Shown here: piece by piece, positions 53,233 to 62,233 of the stretch
Layout: each line of letters begins with the position of its first letter
Position numbering within the stretch: position 1 is the stretch's first letter
NCBI RefSeq assembly: GCF_002305875.1
Contig: NZ_CP022098.1
Coordinates: forward strand, 8,990,001 to 9,054,000
Length of the DNA: 64,000 nt
Source of the DNA: Cystobacter fuscus
Lineage (GTDB): Bacteria > Myxococcota > Myxococcia > Myxococcales > Myxococcaceae
Direction: 5' to 3'
Position numbers and translations under genes: made by a program
Notes under the pieces: model-generated
The model's input: only the letters and a program-made list of their open reading frames with translations
Databases searched by the model: none
Told to the model about the DNA's origin: nothing

Positions 53233-54088
53233 TCAAGCACTCCGCGAACTCCGCCAACCCGTCAGCAACTCCCGGAGGGTCTCCGGCGTGTTGCGCGCGG
53301 GCTCGTCCAGCACCTGTTCCACGAGGAAGCGCGTCGCCTCCCCCACCATCGGCGAGGGCCCCACGCCGAGCGCCGACATGATTGCTCCGCCGTTGAGCGC
53401 CAGGTCCTTCGCCGTCAGCGGCGGCTTCGTGGCGGCCAGGGCACGCAGCCACCGAGAGCAATGCCTCCAGTTGGGCGAGCCCCACCTTGGACAGCAGGCG
53501 GCGCAGCGCTTGATCCGGCGCGCCCACCAGGGACTCCACGGCCGCGTGGGTCACCAGCAGGCGGATGCGCTCGATGACCTTGGCGGGGAACTTGAGCCGG
53601 GTGCCGATCTCCTCGGCGCGCGCGGGCTCGACGAGGTCCGCGAGCAGCGCGGCCAACCGAAGCTCCACCTCGGCGGGCGCGGCGGCGGCGGCCTCCCGAG
53701 CCCGGCGGGCGGCCTCGGGCTCGGCCTCGGCGACCTCGGGCAGGAACACCCCGAGCAGCCCCGTGTCCGCGAGCAGCTCGAGCCCGAACACGGCCTTGCG
53801 CGACAGGAGCAGCTTCACGAACTCGTCCCGCACGCGCTCCAGGGCCACCTTCTGGAAGATGGGCAGCGTGGGACGAATCGCCGCCTGGGTGTCCGGATCG
53901 AGCGAGAAGTCGAGCACCGCGGCGAAGCGCACCGCGCGCAGGGGGCGCAAGCCGTCCTCGGAGAAGCGCGCCGTGGCCGAGCCCACGCAGCGGATGAGCC
54001 GCCGCTCCAGGTCCTCCTGTCCGCCGAACGGATCCACGAAGTCCTGGCCCACCGGATCCCACGCCATCGCGTTGACGGTGAAGTCGTT
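53233..54088 (-). pseudogene. CCA-adding enzyme / poly(A) polymerase pseudogene
   Basis: The frame starts mid-protein with NDFTVNAMAWDP, directly after a stop at 54089-54091, and continues DPFGGQEDL and RFSEDGLRPLRAVRFAAVL: the end of the nucleotidyltransferase head and neck of the class II family. The catalytic N-terminal part with the GxD...DxD motifs is missing. Near 53440-53460 the frame shifts; the true C-terminus continues in another frame as RALAATKPPLTAKDLALNGG and ends at 53233. CCA enzymes are usually essential, so a functional copy must be elsewhere. Confidence 0.75.
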
Positions 54089-54253
54089 CTACATCGGGGA
54101 CGTCGGATGAACCGCAGCGTCGCGTTTGCACGGTTTCCTCGTCGCTGAGCGTGTACCAGTGCCGCTCGAAGGCCCTCAGGTGCCGCGCGCTCCCCGCCCA
54201 TGTGTCGCCATGACGCCTATTACTTATCCCCCTGAGGTAAAGGCCTGCATCAA

Positions 54254-54715
54254 GCGTATAGGCGGGATAGAGGCCATGTAGAGGATGAGGGCTGGAGCGC
54301 AGGAGCCGAGGAGGGCCGCTGACGGGGCCGCCCGAGCAGTACGCCAGGCGGGTGGAGAAGCCGCGCAGCCCCTTGGGATACACACGTCGGCCCAGGCCGC
54401 CTTCCCATGAGGTGCGCGGCAGGCGATTGGCTCTCTTGGCTGGGGCCGCTTGAGCCTCAACACCACGCGCTCTGGGGGGGCCTCGCGCCGGGGCCAGCCT
54501 CGCACCTGCCGGGGCCAGGCCCAAGTGCGCCAGCATCGCTCGCACTCCACCCCCTCCCTTCACGTCCGCCAGCTCCCGCCGCCTGCCTCCACACCTCACG
54601 CAGACGAACACCTCGACGTCGAACGTCCTCTTGAGCCACTCTGCCCACTCCACTCGCGGCGTCTTCTCCTTCCTCGGTTCCTTCCTGGCCGCTACCTCAA
54701 GCCTCGCGCTCGCCT
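54254..54715 (-). mobile_element. IS91-type relic C (C-terminal transposase fragment plus outer end)
   Basis: TPRVEWAEWLKRTFDVEVF, then CVRCGGRRRELADV and VRAMLAHLGL are the C-terminal zinc-motif region of the transposase. It is followed (to lower coordinates) by the noncoding flank and the 76-bp outer end shared with relics D and E. The outer boundary at 54254 follows CAAG on +, a tetranucleotide used as target by IS91/IS801-type elements. The right boundary is fused to a Kelch-gene tail. Confidence 0.75.
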
Positions 54716-54718
54716 CCT

Positions 54719-54926
54719 CCACAACCACAGCGCGACGCTGCTCTACTCGGGCAAGGTGCTGGTGGCCGGTGCCGCCCTCGCCAGCGGCGCCGAGCTGTAT
54801 GACCCGGACACCAACACGTGGACCCTGCTCCCGGATGCACAGGTGCCCGCCAGCACGGCCGCGACCCTGCTGCACACCGGCCAGGTGCTGCTCACGGGCG
54901 ACACGACCTCGCGCTACACGCCCTGA
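54719..54926 (+). pseudogene. C-terminal tail of a Kelch-repeat protein
   Basis: About 68 residues: NHSATLLYSGKVLVAG, AELYDPDTNTWTLLPD, AATLLHTGQVLLTGD, then stop. These are one and a half Kelch units like those of the lipoprotein at 15958-17139. Everything upstream is replaced by IS91-type relic C, so no signal peptide or start remains. Confidence 0.7.
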
Positions 54927-55013
54927 GAGGGCTCGTCACGAATGGACCGAGGGCCCGCCTCATGAGCAGCGGGGCGGACCTCCCACTCGGGAGGCGTACC
55001 AGGGCTCCGGGGC

Positions 55014-55733
55014 TCAGGAGTAACCCGGGACCTCGGACTCGGCCAGTCCCGCGAGCCGAAACGCGAACGAATGCGCCACCGCGGGCGGGAACCGCTCCAG
55101 GAGGAAGGGCACCAGCCTGCGTGCGAAGTCCTCCTGCTCCTTCCGGGCCGCGAGGACCGCGAGCGTGAGCGCCTGGAGCGGGAGCCGCCATTCACGGCGG
55201 ACCGTGTCCTCGTCCAGCTCTTCTTCATCTTCACGCAGGACCAGCCACGGCGCCGCCCAGCTGGCGCGCACCTGGGGGTGGCCGATCCAGAACCCCTCGA
55301 ACCGCTGGCGCGCGGCGTTCTCCCAGTGCTCCAGGTTCCGCAGATCGCCGCAGCACCGGGGCTTCAGCACCACGTGCTCGTCCTCGAGCAGCGCCTGGCC
55401 TCCCATCATCGCGGAGACACTGTCGACGCGGGGCTCCGCGCCCGTGGCGTCCAGGGACTTCAGCGACACCCGGAGCAGTTGGCGCAGGACGTGAGGGTCG
55501 GTGAGCCGCGAGGTCGGAACGAGCCAGCTCTCCGGGACGAGCGGCTCCAGCTGGATGCCCGCGTCCGCGAGACGCTCCGCCCAGGAGCGCTCGTCCCCGG
55601 GCCCGTCCTCGTCCGAGACTTCGGGCAGAGGCCGATCCAGACGGGCATAGGGCCCCGGCTCGAACTCGACGACGGGCACCAGGCGGAGCTTGCTGGACAG
55701 CGTAAGGGTCTCGCGGGGACGTGAACGCGGCAT
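55014..55733 (-). CDS. Hypothetical acidic protein
   Basis: The protein is 239 aa from ATG 55733 (MPRSRPRETLTLSSKLRL). It is soluble, rich in Glu/Trp (FEGFWIGHPQVRASWAAPW, REDEEELDEDTVRREWRL) and has helical C-terminal segments. No family is recognised. Coding bias is normal for the genome. It is apparently intact within a damaged neighbourhood. Confidence 0.6.
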   Translation of the reverse strand: MPRSRPRETLTLSSKLRLVPVVEFEPGPYARLDRPLPEVSDEDGPGDERSWAERLADAGIQLEPLVPESWLVPTSRLTDPHVLRQLLRVSLKSLDATGAEPRVDSVSAMMGGQALLEDEHVVLKPRCCGDLRNLEHWENAARQRFEGFWIGHPQVRASWAAPWLVLREDEEELDEDTVRREWRLPLQALTLAVLAARKEQEDFARRLVPFLLERFPPAVAHSFAFRLAGLAESEVPGYS

Positions 55734-55810
55734 GGCGCTCAGCGTAACAGGCGAGCCCCCCGCGGGAGGAAGGCCCCGGCGCCACGAAGCAGCCGGGGCC
55801 CGCGCTCGGC

Positions 55811-56683
55811 TCACGAAATCTTGAGCACCGAGCGGAAGCGCACGTCCGCCTTCATCATGCGCGCATAGGCCTCGGTGGCCTGCTCCAGCGGGAAGAGCTC
55901 GATGAGGGGCTCGACGCCCGTGAGCACGCTGAAGCGCACGGTCGCGTCGATGTCGCGCGCGCCCTCCTCGGCCACCCAGCCCCGCACCGAGAGCCGGCTC
56001 AGCAGCTGCACCGGCGACAGCTCCATCTTCTCGCCCGAGCCCGCGACGATGACCACCTCGCCATCCATGGCGAGGCCGCCCACCACCGCGGCAATCGCCT
56101 TGGCGTTGGGCGCCGTCGCGATGACCACCTTCGCGCCGCCCAGGGCCTTGAGCGCCTGGCCCACGTCCTGGGTCTCGGTGTCGATGTAGTTCGTGGGCCC
56201 CAGCTGGCGCGCGAGCGCCTCCTTCTGACGGCCGCGCGAGATGGCCACGGTGCGGAAGCCCGCCCTGCGCGCGTACTGGATGGCCAGGTGCCCCAGCCCG
56301 CCGATGCCCTGGATGGCCACGACATCGCCCATCCGTGCCTTGCTCTGCCGCAGCGCCGTGAAGGTGGTGACGCCGGCGCACATGAGCGGCGCGGCCTGCA
56401 CGGCGCTGAGCCCCTCGGGAATCACCACGAGCGCGTCCGTGAAGGCCGCCATGTACTCCGCGTAGCCTCCGTCCACCGTGAGGCCCGTCACCTGCCCGTG
56501 GCCTCCGCCCCAACCCACGCCGACCCGCTGGCCCACCGCCCAGCCGCTCACCTCGGGCCCGAGCTTCTCGATGACGCCGATGACCTCGTGGCCGGGGATG
56601 CGCGGGTACTGCACGCCGGGCCAATGGCCTTCAATGGCCACGTTCTCTCCATGGCACACGCCGCACGCCTCGACGCGCAGCAA
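55811..56683 (-). pseudogene. Zinc alcohol dehydrogenase, N-terminally truncated and lacking the structural zinc loop
   Basis: The frame begins at LLRVEACGVCHGENVAIEG, so the first 25-30 residues of the GroES fold and the start codon are missing. Catalytic zinc Cys (ACGVCH) and PGHE are kept, as is the NAD site IQGIGGLGHLAIQYARRAG. Between RVGVGWGGGHG and QVTGLTVDGGYAEY the usual CxxCxxCxxxxxxxC structural zinc loop is deleted in frame, about 17 residues. Upstream sequence is an unrelated fragment on the other strand. It is unlikely to be functional. Confidence 0.7.
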
Positions 56684-57005
56684 CCGACTTCCTCGCCGAG
56701 CTGGCCTCGCTGCACCACCGCCACGCCGCCGGCTTCGCCCCGGAGCTCCCCCTGCGCGAGCTGTACGAGGACTCGCCGGAGATCGCCTCCCCCGAGGCCT
56801 TCGCCGCCGCCACCGAGGCCGTCCCCAAGGCCCAGGCCAAGGGAGACACGCTCGGCGTGCGCCGCCTGCGGCTGCTGCGCGACTTCATCGCCACCCAGGT
56901 GGAGGAGGCCCTCGCCGCCGAGGACGCCGAGGCCGTGGCCCGGCTCGAGGCCAGCGCCCGCCTCTCCGTGGACGACCAGGTGCTCTCCTTCGGCGAGGCG
57001 CTCGG
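56684..57005 (+). pseudogene. Orphan helical gene fragment between two breakpoints
   Basis: An open frame with no start, TDFLAELASLHHRHAAGF..., DTLGVRRLRLLRDFIATQ, SARLSVDDQVLSFGEALG, runs straight into the IS91-type end at 57006. Codon bias is that of a real gene. It resembles the helical N-terminal part of M3-like peptidases, but I am not sure. Its left end abuts the truncated dehydrogenase. Confidence 0.5.
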
Positions 57006-57107
57006 GCGTATAGGCGGGATAGAGGCCATGTAGAGGGTGAGGGCTGGAGCGGAGGAGCCGAGGAGGGCCGCTGACGGGGCCAGAAAGGCCGCGCGCCGCG
57101 CCGGTAA
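57006..57107. mobile_element. IS91-type outer end, solo copy D
   Basis: GCGTATAGGCGGGATAGAGG and the following bases to 57081 match 54254-54329 and 61058-61133 with only a few differences. The match to copy E continues to about 57107 (GGCCGCGCGCCGCGCCGGTA). No transposase sequence remains. A solo end is what one-ended rolling-circle transposition or later deletion would leave. Confidence 0.7.
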
Positions 57108-57536
57108 CTCGTTGGATGTGAAATCATCAGCCCTCCACAAGAGGGCCGGGGTGGGGTCTGTCTTGTCCGCATGACGGGCAGGAGGATGCTGTTGTGGGAG
57201 GGCATCCAGCATCGGGGGGCCTGCGAGGTGCGCTGTGTCGCATGCTCCCGTTGGGGTGTGAAGCACGTCACTGCGCCCAAGCGGTTCACGTGGCAACGTG
57301 GCCTCTCACGAAGCCAAAGGGCACCCTCAGGTTGACGGCTGCCATTACCCTTCAATCCCCCCACAGCCGACTGGCGTGCAGATTGTCCTCTTCTTTCAAT
57401 CACTGACGGAATGGATTTCCTCTTGCGAAATATTCTATGTCTGTCCCTCACGTGCCTATCCACCCAGCCGCACACTAGACGTGGGCCTGTTCCCGGAATC
57501 CCGGGCTGAGCAAACACATAACAATCGGATACAGTC
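57108..57536. other. Intergenic region without recognised gene
   Basis: This gap of about 430 bases is relatively AT-rich toward the right. Short frames on both strands have no support. The last 100 bases probably carry the promoter of the following gene. Confidence 0.45.
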
Positions 57537-58076
57537 ATGCCATCCTCACCAAGAACCGGGGTGGAGGCCGTTGCGCGGCTGGCCATGGCCTCGGCGCTGC
57601 TGTGGCTTGCTTGCGATGAAGTGCCACGTAGCGGGGACGAATCGTTGCATCGGGAGAGACTCGAGTCCAAGGCCCTCCAGGCCATGTCCGGTGGGCAGTG
57701 GAGTTTCACTGGCCCTTTGTCCACGGCGTCGGGGGGCGTCGTCCAGACCTGCGATGGAGTCCGCTCGAGCGACACCCTCGATGGCGAGGCCGTGGTCACC
57801 GAGGGGACGAGGACGGACCTAGTCCTCACCTACAACGACTGCGCCATCGGTTATGAGCTCCCGCTGGCGGGCAACAGCGCCAGCGCCAAACCCCAGTCCT
57901 GTGGAGGCGGGCTGCTGCGCGTGGATGTGACGGACGGCTCCCTGTCCCTCGACAATGGCAAGCTGCACCAGGTCGAGCACGGCTCGTTCACGGCCTTTGG
58001 CAAGACGTGCGTCTACAACACCGATGCCTATCTGACCCGCGTGGAATCCAGCCCCACTCCCAGCCCCCCTCCCTGA
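57537..58076 (+). CDS. Exported hypothetical protein
   Basis: The protein is 179 aa. The N-terminus (VARLAMASALLWLACDE) is a likely export signal, perhaps a lipoprotein with a non-ideal lipobox. The mature domain has four further cysteines (VQTCDGV, YNDCAIG, QSCGGG, KTCVYN) and mixed beta content, and ends in a Pro-rich tail. No family is recognised. Ribosome site weak. Confidence 0.5.
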   Translation: MPSSPRTGVEAVARLAMASALLWLACDEVPRSGDESLHRERLESKALQAMSGGQWSFTGPLSTASGGVVQTCDGVRSSDTLDGEAVVTEGTRTDLVLTYNDCAIGYELPLAGNSASAKPQSCGGGLLRVDVTDGSLSLDNGKLHQVEHGSFTAFGKTCVYNTDAYLTRVESSPTPSPPP

Positions 58077-58393
58077 GCGGGACAGCTCGCGCGCTCGATG
58101 CTGATGGGTCCGCTCGGGGGGACGTGGCCGCCCTGGGCCTGACGCTCGACCCTCGTGGTCCAGGCCGTGCGCGGCCATTCCATCGTGTCCTGGCACCCGT
58201 TGCCCTCGCGGGCCGCGTGCCGCGCCTCCTGCACGCGGCACCGCGGGGCGAGAGCGCGAACCCGGCGGTGCAGAACGCACAGCCGAATCGAGCCTTGAAT
58301 TGACAACCCACGCGGGGTGGTGAGGCTGCCGGATTGTGTCCGCAGCCCGCCTCGCCCCCTCTGCTTCAGACCCATGCGCTTGAACCCGGGGAG
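58077..58393. other. Intergenic region, nothing recognised
   Basis: The gap of about 315 bases lies between the exported protein and the LysR gene, which are convergent. Open frames here lack ribosome sites and sensible products. No clear terminator is seen. Confidence 0.45.
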
Positions 58394-59314
58394 CTACGCA
58401 AGCTCGCGGGCGAGCCGCTCCACCAGCCAGTCGATGAACACTCGCACGCGCTTGTTGCGCTTGCGCGCCTGCGGGTAGAGCACCGACACCGGCGCGGTAT
58501 GGGTTTCCCAATCCCGCAGCACCGGCACGAGTACGCCTTGTTCGAGGTGCGCGCGCACCGTCGAGCCGTAGGCCTGGCCCACCCCCAGTCCCGCGAGAAT
58601 CATACTGAGATGGCCCGTGCTGTCATTCGACATCACGTCGGCAGTCTCGAACTCGTACAGCGCGTCGCCCCGCCGGAAAACCAGCGGCACCCTCTCGCCT
58701 GTAAGCGCCGAGAAGTAGCCCACCAGTTCGTGCCCGGTCTTGAGCGCGGGTGGATCGGCCGGCGTGCCCTTGCGCGACAGGTAGGCCGGGCTGGCGCAGG
58801 TGATCAACCGGTCCTCGAAGATGACCCGCGCGATCAACGAGGCATCGGCGATCTTGCCCAGGCGGATGACGCAGTCCGCCGCCTCCTCCACCAGGCTGAT
58901 GGGCCGATCGCTGACGCCCACCATCAACTGGATGTGCGGGTGAAGTGCCCGGAACTCGCCCAGGAGGGGAATCAGATGTGCGTTCGCCATCGACGAGTGC
59001 ACATCCACACGCACTCGACCGCGGAGGCCCGAGCCCCGCTCCCGCACCTCGGCGTCCACCTCGCTCAGGCGCAGCAGGATCGGGCTGACCTGCTGGTAGT
59101 ACTCGCTGCCCTCGCCCGTGAGTTTCACGACCCGCGTGGAGCGGCTCAACAGCTTGACCCCCAGGTGGCCTTCGAGTTCCGACAACAACTTGCTCGCACT
59201 GGACTTCGGCATGCCGAGTTGCGCCGCCGCGCGTGTCAGCGAACCGGTCTCGACGACGCGCAGGAACAAACGAATGGCGGCGAACTGATCCATGGTGCGA
59301 GCATACCCGTTCAT
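58394..59314 (-). CDS. LysR-family transcriptional regulator
   Basis: The protein is 306 aa from ATG 59314; MDQFAAIRLFLRVVE at ATG 59293 is the family-typical start and is not covered by the palindrome. The HTH is SLTRAAAQLGMPKSSASKLL, with the family signature ELEGHLGVKLLSRSTR. The effector domain follows (VRVDVHSSMANAHLIPLLGEF..., ADCVIRLG). It belongs to the CrgA/YafC-like subgroup. It is divergent from the nitroreductase gene 96 bases away and probably controls it through the intervening palindrome. Confidence 0.9.
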   Translation of the reverse strand: MNGYARTMDQFAAIRLFLRVVETGSLTRAAAQLGMPKSSASKLLSELEGHLGVKLLSRSTRVVKLTGEGSEYYQQVSPILLRLSEVDAEVRERGSGLRGRVRVDVHSSMANAHLIPLLGEFRALHPHIQLMVGVSDRPISLVEEAADCVIRLGKIADASLIARVIFEDRLITCASPAYLSRKGTPADPPALKTGHELVGYFSALTGERVPLVFRRGDALYEFETADVMSNDSTGHLSMILAGLGVGQAYGSTVRAHLEQGVLVPVLRDWETHTAPVSVLYPQARKRNKRVRVFIDWLVERLARELA

Positions 59315-59336
59315 TGTTCCCCACCAGGAACAATGA
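59311..59336. promoter_or_regulatory. Perfect palindrome between lysR-type and nitroreductase genes
   Basis: TCATTGTTCC-CCACCA-GGAACAATGA: a perfect 10-bp inverted repeat with a 6-base spacer. It contains a T-N11-A type core and overlaps the upstream ATG of the LysR gene, so binding would also repress the regulator. It lies 74 bases before the nitroreductase start. It is a strong operator candidate. Confidence 0.7.
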
Positions 59337-59409
59337 CTTCACGAAATCACCTCTTCACCCAAGTGACAACGCTCTTATCGTTCATGGACATGAACCCTGG
59401 AGCACATCA

Positions 59410-60249
59410 ATGAACGCACCGAACACCAGCGAGAAGCTGCTCGACCTCCGGTACGGCGAGCAGGACAAGCCGCGGAACATGCGGTGGAACAGCACCATCG
59501 AGGCGCTGCTCGAGCACCGCAGCGTTCGCAACTACCTGCCCGAGCCGCTCCCCGAGGGAGCGATCGAGGCCATGGTGGCGGCGGCGCAATCCGCGTCCAA
59601 TTCTTCCAACCTGCACCAGTGGAGCGTGGTCGTCGTCACCGATGTGGCACTCAAGGCGCGCATTGCTGAATGTTCGCGAACCAGCGGCTCCGGCAACCCC
59701 TACATCGAAAAAGCCCCCGCGCTCCTGCTGTGGGTGGCCGACCTCTCACGCAACAATAGGATTGCCACCGCCGACGGCCAGTCCGCCGTGGTTCACGAGT
59801 ACCTCGACGCCCTGATCATGAGCACCATCGACACCGCGCTCGCGGCGCAGAACGCCACGATCGCGGCCGAATCCCTCGGCCTGGGCGTGTGCTACCTGGG
59901 CGCGATGCGCAACAACGCGCAGGCCGTTGCCGAGTTGATCGGACTGCCCAGATTCAGTGTCGTCGTCTTCGGTTTGCTGGTGGGCGTCCCCGATCCCTCG
60001 GTGCCCACCCGCATCCGCCCCCGCCCGAGCCAGGCGGTCGTCCTGCATCACAACCGCTATGACGTCGAACGCTCCCTGCGAGAACTCGCCAGCTATGAGC
60101 CGGCCTTCGCGGCCTTTCGCGCGGAGCTCGGAATGAACCAGAAGACCTGGAAGGACGCGGCAAGACTCTCGGCGGTCGACATGGCCTACATGGACGGCCG
60201 GGAGAATCTGCGCGGCACGGTGGAACAGGCAGGCTTCAAACTGCGCTGA
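59410..60249 (+). CDS. FMN-dependent NADPH nitroreductase (NfsA-like)
   Basis: The protein is 279 aa from ATG 59410, after CTGGAG. HRSVRNYLPEPLPEG is the FMN-phosphate-binding start of the nitroreductase fold, with AAQSASNSSNLHQWSVVVV and the C-terminal FGLLVGVPDP block of the NfsA/FRP group. It reduces nitroaromatics or quinones by two electrons using NADPH. The divergent LysR gene suggests induction by an electrophile or quinone. Confidence 0.88.
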   Translation: MNAPNTSEKLLDLRYGEQDKPRNMRWNSTIEALLEHRSVRNYLPEPLPEGAIEAMVAAAQSASNSSNLHQWSVVVVTDVALKARIAECSRTSGSGNPYIEKAPALLLWVADLSRNNRIATADGQSAVVHEYLDALIMSTIDTALAAQNATIAAESLGLGVCYLGAMRNNAQAVAELIGLPRFSVVVFGLLVGVPDPSVPTRIRPRPSQAVVLHHNRYDVERSLRELASYEPAFAAFRAELGMNQKTWKDAARLSAVDMAYMDGRENLRGTVEQAGFKLR

Positions 60250-60297
60250 GGGATGTGGTGAAGCGCCCCAGTCGCCGCCAGCCGTCCTCGCGCCAGC

Positions 60298-60942
60298 TCA
60301 GGGGGAGTCGAGGCCGTTCACTTCCCGCACGACGCGCATCACCACGTCCTCGTAGCTCGCGCGCTCGATCCGCACGGTGAAGCCGCTCGCCAGACATTCG
60401 ATGGTGTCATCGCGGATGATGAGGAAGTAGTGCTTCAGCGTCTGCCACCGGGCGGCGTCGTACATCGAGTGCACGGAGTTGATCCGCCTCGCCTCCTCGG
60501 CCCACGTGGAGTGGATGACGAGGTTCGCCCCGCACTCGTCCAGCCCCTTGCCGTGGAGCCGGTGGCCATGCGTCACCTCGGAGTTGGGTGTGCCCGCCTG
60601 GACACGCATGACGCCGTCGAAGTGCACCACGACGACCGGCAGGGGCAAGGAATCGCCGTTCTCGTCCTCCTCGCCCGTGGGCCGGTGCAGGTAGACCAGC
60701 GCGACGCCCAGGGGCCCATACAGCACGCACGGCGAGGGCGAGGCCGCCTCCCAGGGGGGAAATCCCTCGCACGGGATGGCGTGTTCCTCGCCCCGCGCCG
60801 CGGCCAGGGCCCGCTCGGCCCGCCGCGTGCGCTCGAAGGCCGCATCGAGCGCGTCGAGCGAGCCCGTGGACCCTTGCAGCACACGCTCCTCGTCGCGTGC
60901 CCGGGCGAGTTCGGCTTCCAAGGCTTCAAGCTCAGGTGCCAT
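60298..60942 (-). CDS. Hypothetical protein with N-terminal coiled coil
   Basis: The protein is 214 aa from ATG 60942. Residues 3-50 are a charged helix (ELEALEAELARARDEERVL). The rest is a mixed domain with HGHRLHGKGLDECGANLVIH and DDTIECLASGFTVRIERASY. No family is recognised. Coding bias is normal. Confidence 0.6.
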   Translation of the reverse strand: MAPELEALEAELARARDEERVLQGSTGSLDALDAAFERTRRAERALAAARGEEHAIPCEGFPPWEAASPSPCVLYGPLGVALVYLHRPTGEEDENGDSLPLPVVVVHFDGVMRVQAGTPNSEVTHGHRLHGKGLDECGANLVIHSTWAEEARRINSVHSMYDAARWQTLKHYFLIIRDDTIECLASGFTVRIERASYEDVVMRVVREVNGLDSP

Positions 60943-60981
60943 CGCGGCACTCTATCTGGAACGGGCGCGCCACCCGGCCCC

Positions 60982-61057
60982 CTACTCCGGAATGTCCGCG
61001 AGGCTCCGGGGCTCCACCCGCGGCTGGGCGTTCATCTCGTGCCGGTAGCGCGAGGAG
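60982..61057 (-). pseudogene. 3' tail of a gene cut by IS91-type copy E
   Basis: The reverse strand reads RYRHEMNAQPRVEPRSLADI, then PE and stop, and is joined at 61057/61058 to the shared IS91 outer end. It is the last couple of dozen codons of an unknown gene whose body was lost. Confidence 0.4.
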
Positions 61058-61570
61058 GCGTATAGGCGGGATAGAAGCCATGTTGAGGGTGAGGGCTGGA
61101 GCGGAGGAGCCGAGGAGGGCCGCTGACGGGGCCAGCAAGGCCGCGCGCCGCGCCGGTACACGGGACGGTACAACCCCTTGGGGCACACCCCTGCCCTGGC
61201 CGCCCTCGCTTGAGGAGAGAGGCAGGGAGTTGGGGCGTATTGACAGCGGCTGCGCCAGGTTCAGCACCACGCCTGCTGGGGTGGTCCCCGGGCCGGGGCC
61301 CACTTCAGAGCCTGCGTGGGAAGTCCCAGGTGCTCCAATATCGAGCGCACCCCTGCCGGGGCCGTCACATACGCCAGCACCTTTCGCCTGCCTCCACAGC
61401 GGGCGCAGGCGAACACGTCCAGCGCGAACGTCCTCTTGAGCAACTCGGCCCAGTCTACTCGCGGCGTCTTCTCCTTCATCGGCTCCGTGCTGGCCGCTGC
61501 CTGGGGCGCCACTCTCCTCTCCTCCGCTCCGGCTTGGGGGACCAGAAATGGCCGCAGTTGCGCGCCTGGA
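61058..61570 (-). mobile_element. IS91-type relic E (C-terminal transposase fragment plus outer end)
   Basis: [44 protein letters not shown] and VRSILEHLGLPTQALKW make the best-preserved C-terminus of the five relics. The flank and the 76-bp outer end follow to 61058. The N-terminal part is replaced at about 61571 by an IS1182-type fragment. Confidence 0.78.
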
Positions 61571-61907
61571 GACCCTGTGAGAAGGCAGGGGCGTCGCCTG
61601 GCTGTGCCAGTGTGGCGAGCACCATCTGCCAGCAGCTGTCTGTTGCCGAGAGGCGTACCGCCTCCGCATCCGACACCTGGAGGTAGCCTTGCAGCAGCAC
61701 GGCCATACACAGCAGGGCGGGCGGTTGAGGCTCATCTCCCTGTCCACTGCTGCGATACATCGCCTCGAGTTCCTCCTGGAATTTCTCGTCGAAAATCTCG
61801 TGGCGATGCTCTCGCAAAAACACGAACAGCTTGCGGCTCTTGCCCACCAGCCGCAGCAGTCGCGTCTCCCGCTCATTGCACTTCACTTCGGGGGTCCAGC
61901 GCTCCAT
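61571..61907 (-). mobile_element. IS1182-type transposase, N-terminal fragment
   Basis: From ATG 61907, after GGAGGAA: NERETRLLRLVGKSRKLFVF, then LREHRHEIFDEKFQEELEAM, LLCMAVLLQGYLQVSDAEAV, ending AFSQG where relic E begins. The same blocks occur in the gene at 62980. About 110 residues remain of a protein normally over 450, without the DDE residues. Confidence 0.75.
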
Positions 61908-62233
61908 GGCGTTCCTCCATCGACCTTCGCGGAACGCAGAGCACGCCACCCACTCTCTTGTCGATCCGTCCATACAACTGGACCATCCACTCGGCTGGAC
62001 TCCATCGGGCTTTTCAGCCTGATCGGCGCTCTAGGGATCAGAACGGAGTGGCCCTCCCCCAAACTACGCAGCAGTTTCTTCGTTGGGCCGCGAGTCTACG
62101 GGGTTGAAAGACTCTACTGTGGCAGGGAACGCCGATAGGGCGCCATCATTAGGCTTGGCTTGGATGCTGGCTTCTCGTCCTCTCCATGGCTGCGGCTGAT
62201 GCAGCCAGAGGCATTGCGTCGAGAATCTAGAGG
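61908..62233. other. Stretch with no recognised gene
   Basis: It probably includes the upstream end of the truncated IS1182-type copy. No inverted repeat pair or coding sequence could be confirmed by eye. Confidence 0.4.

Noticed and set aside
57196-57406. Short forward frame after IS91 end D
   Set aside because: No ribosome site, no domain, and it crosses a rearrangement junction.
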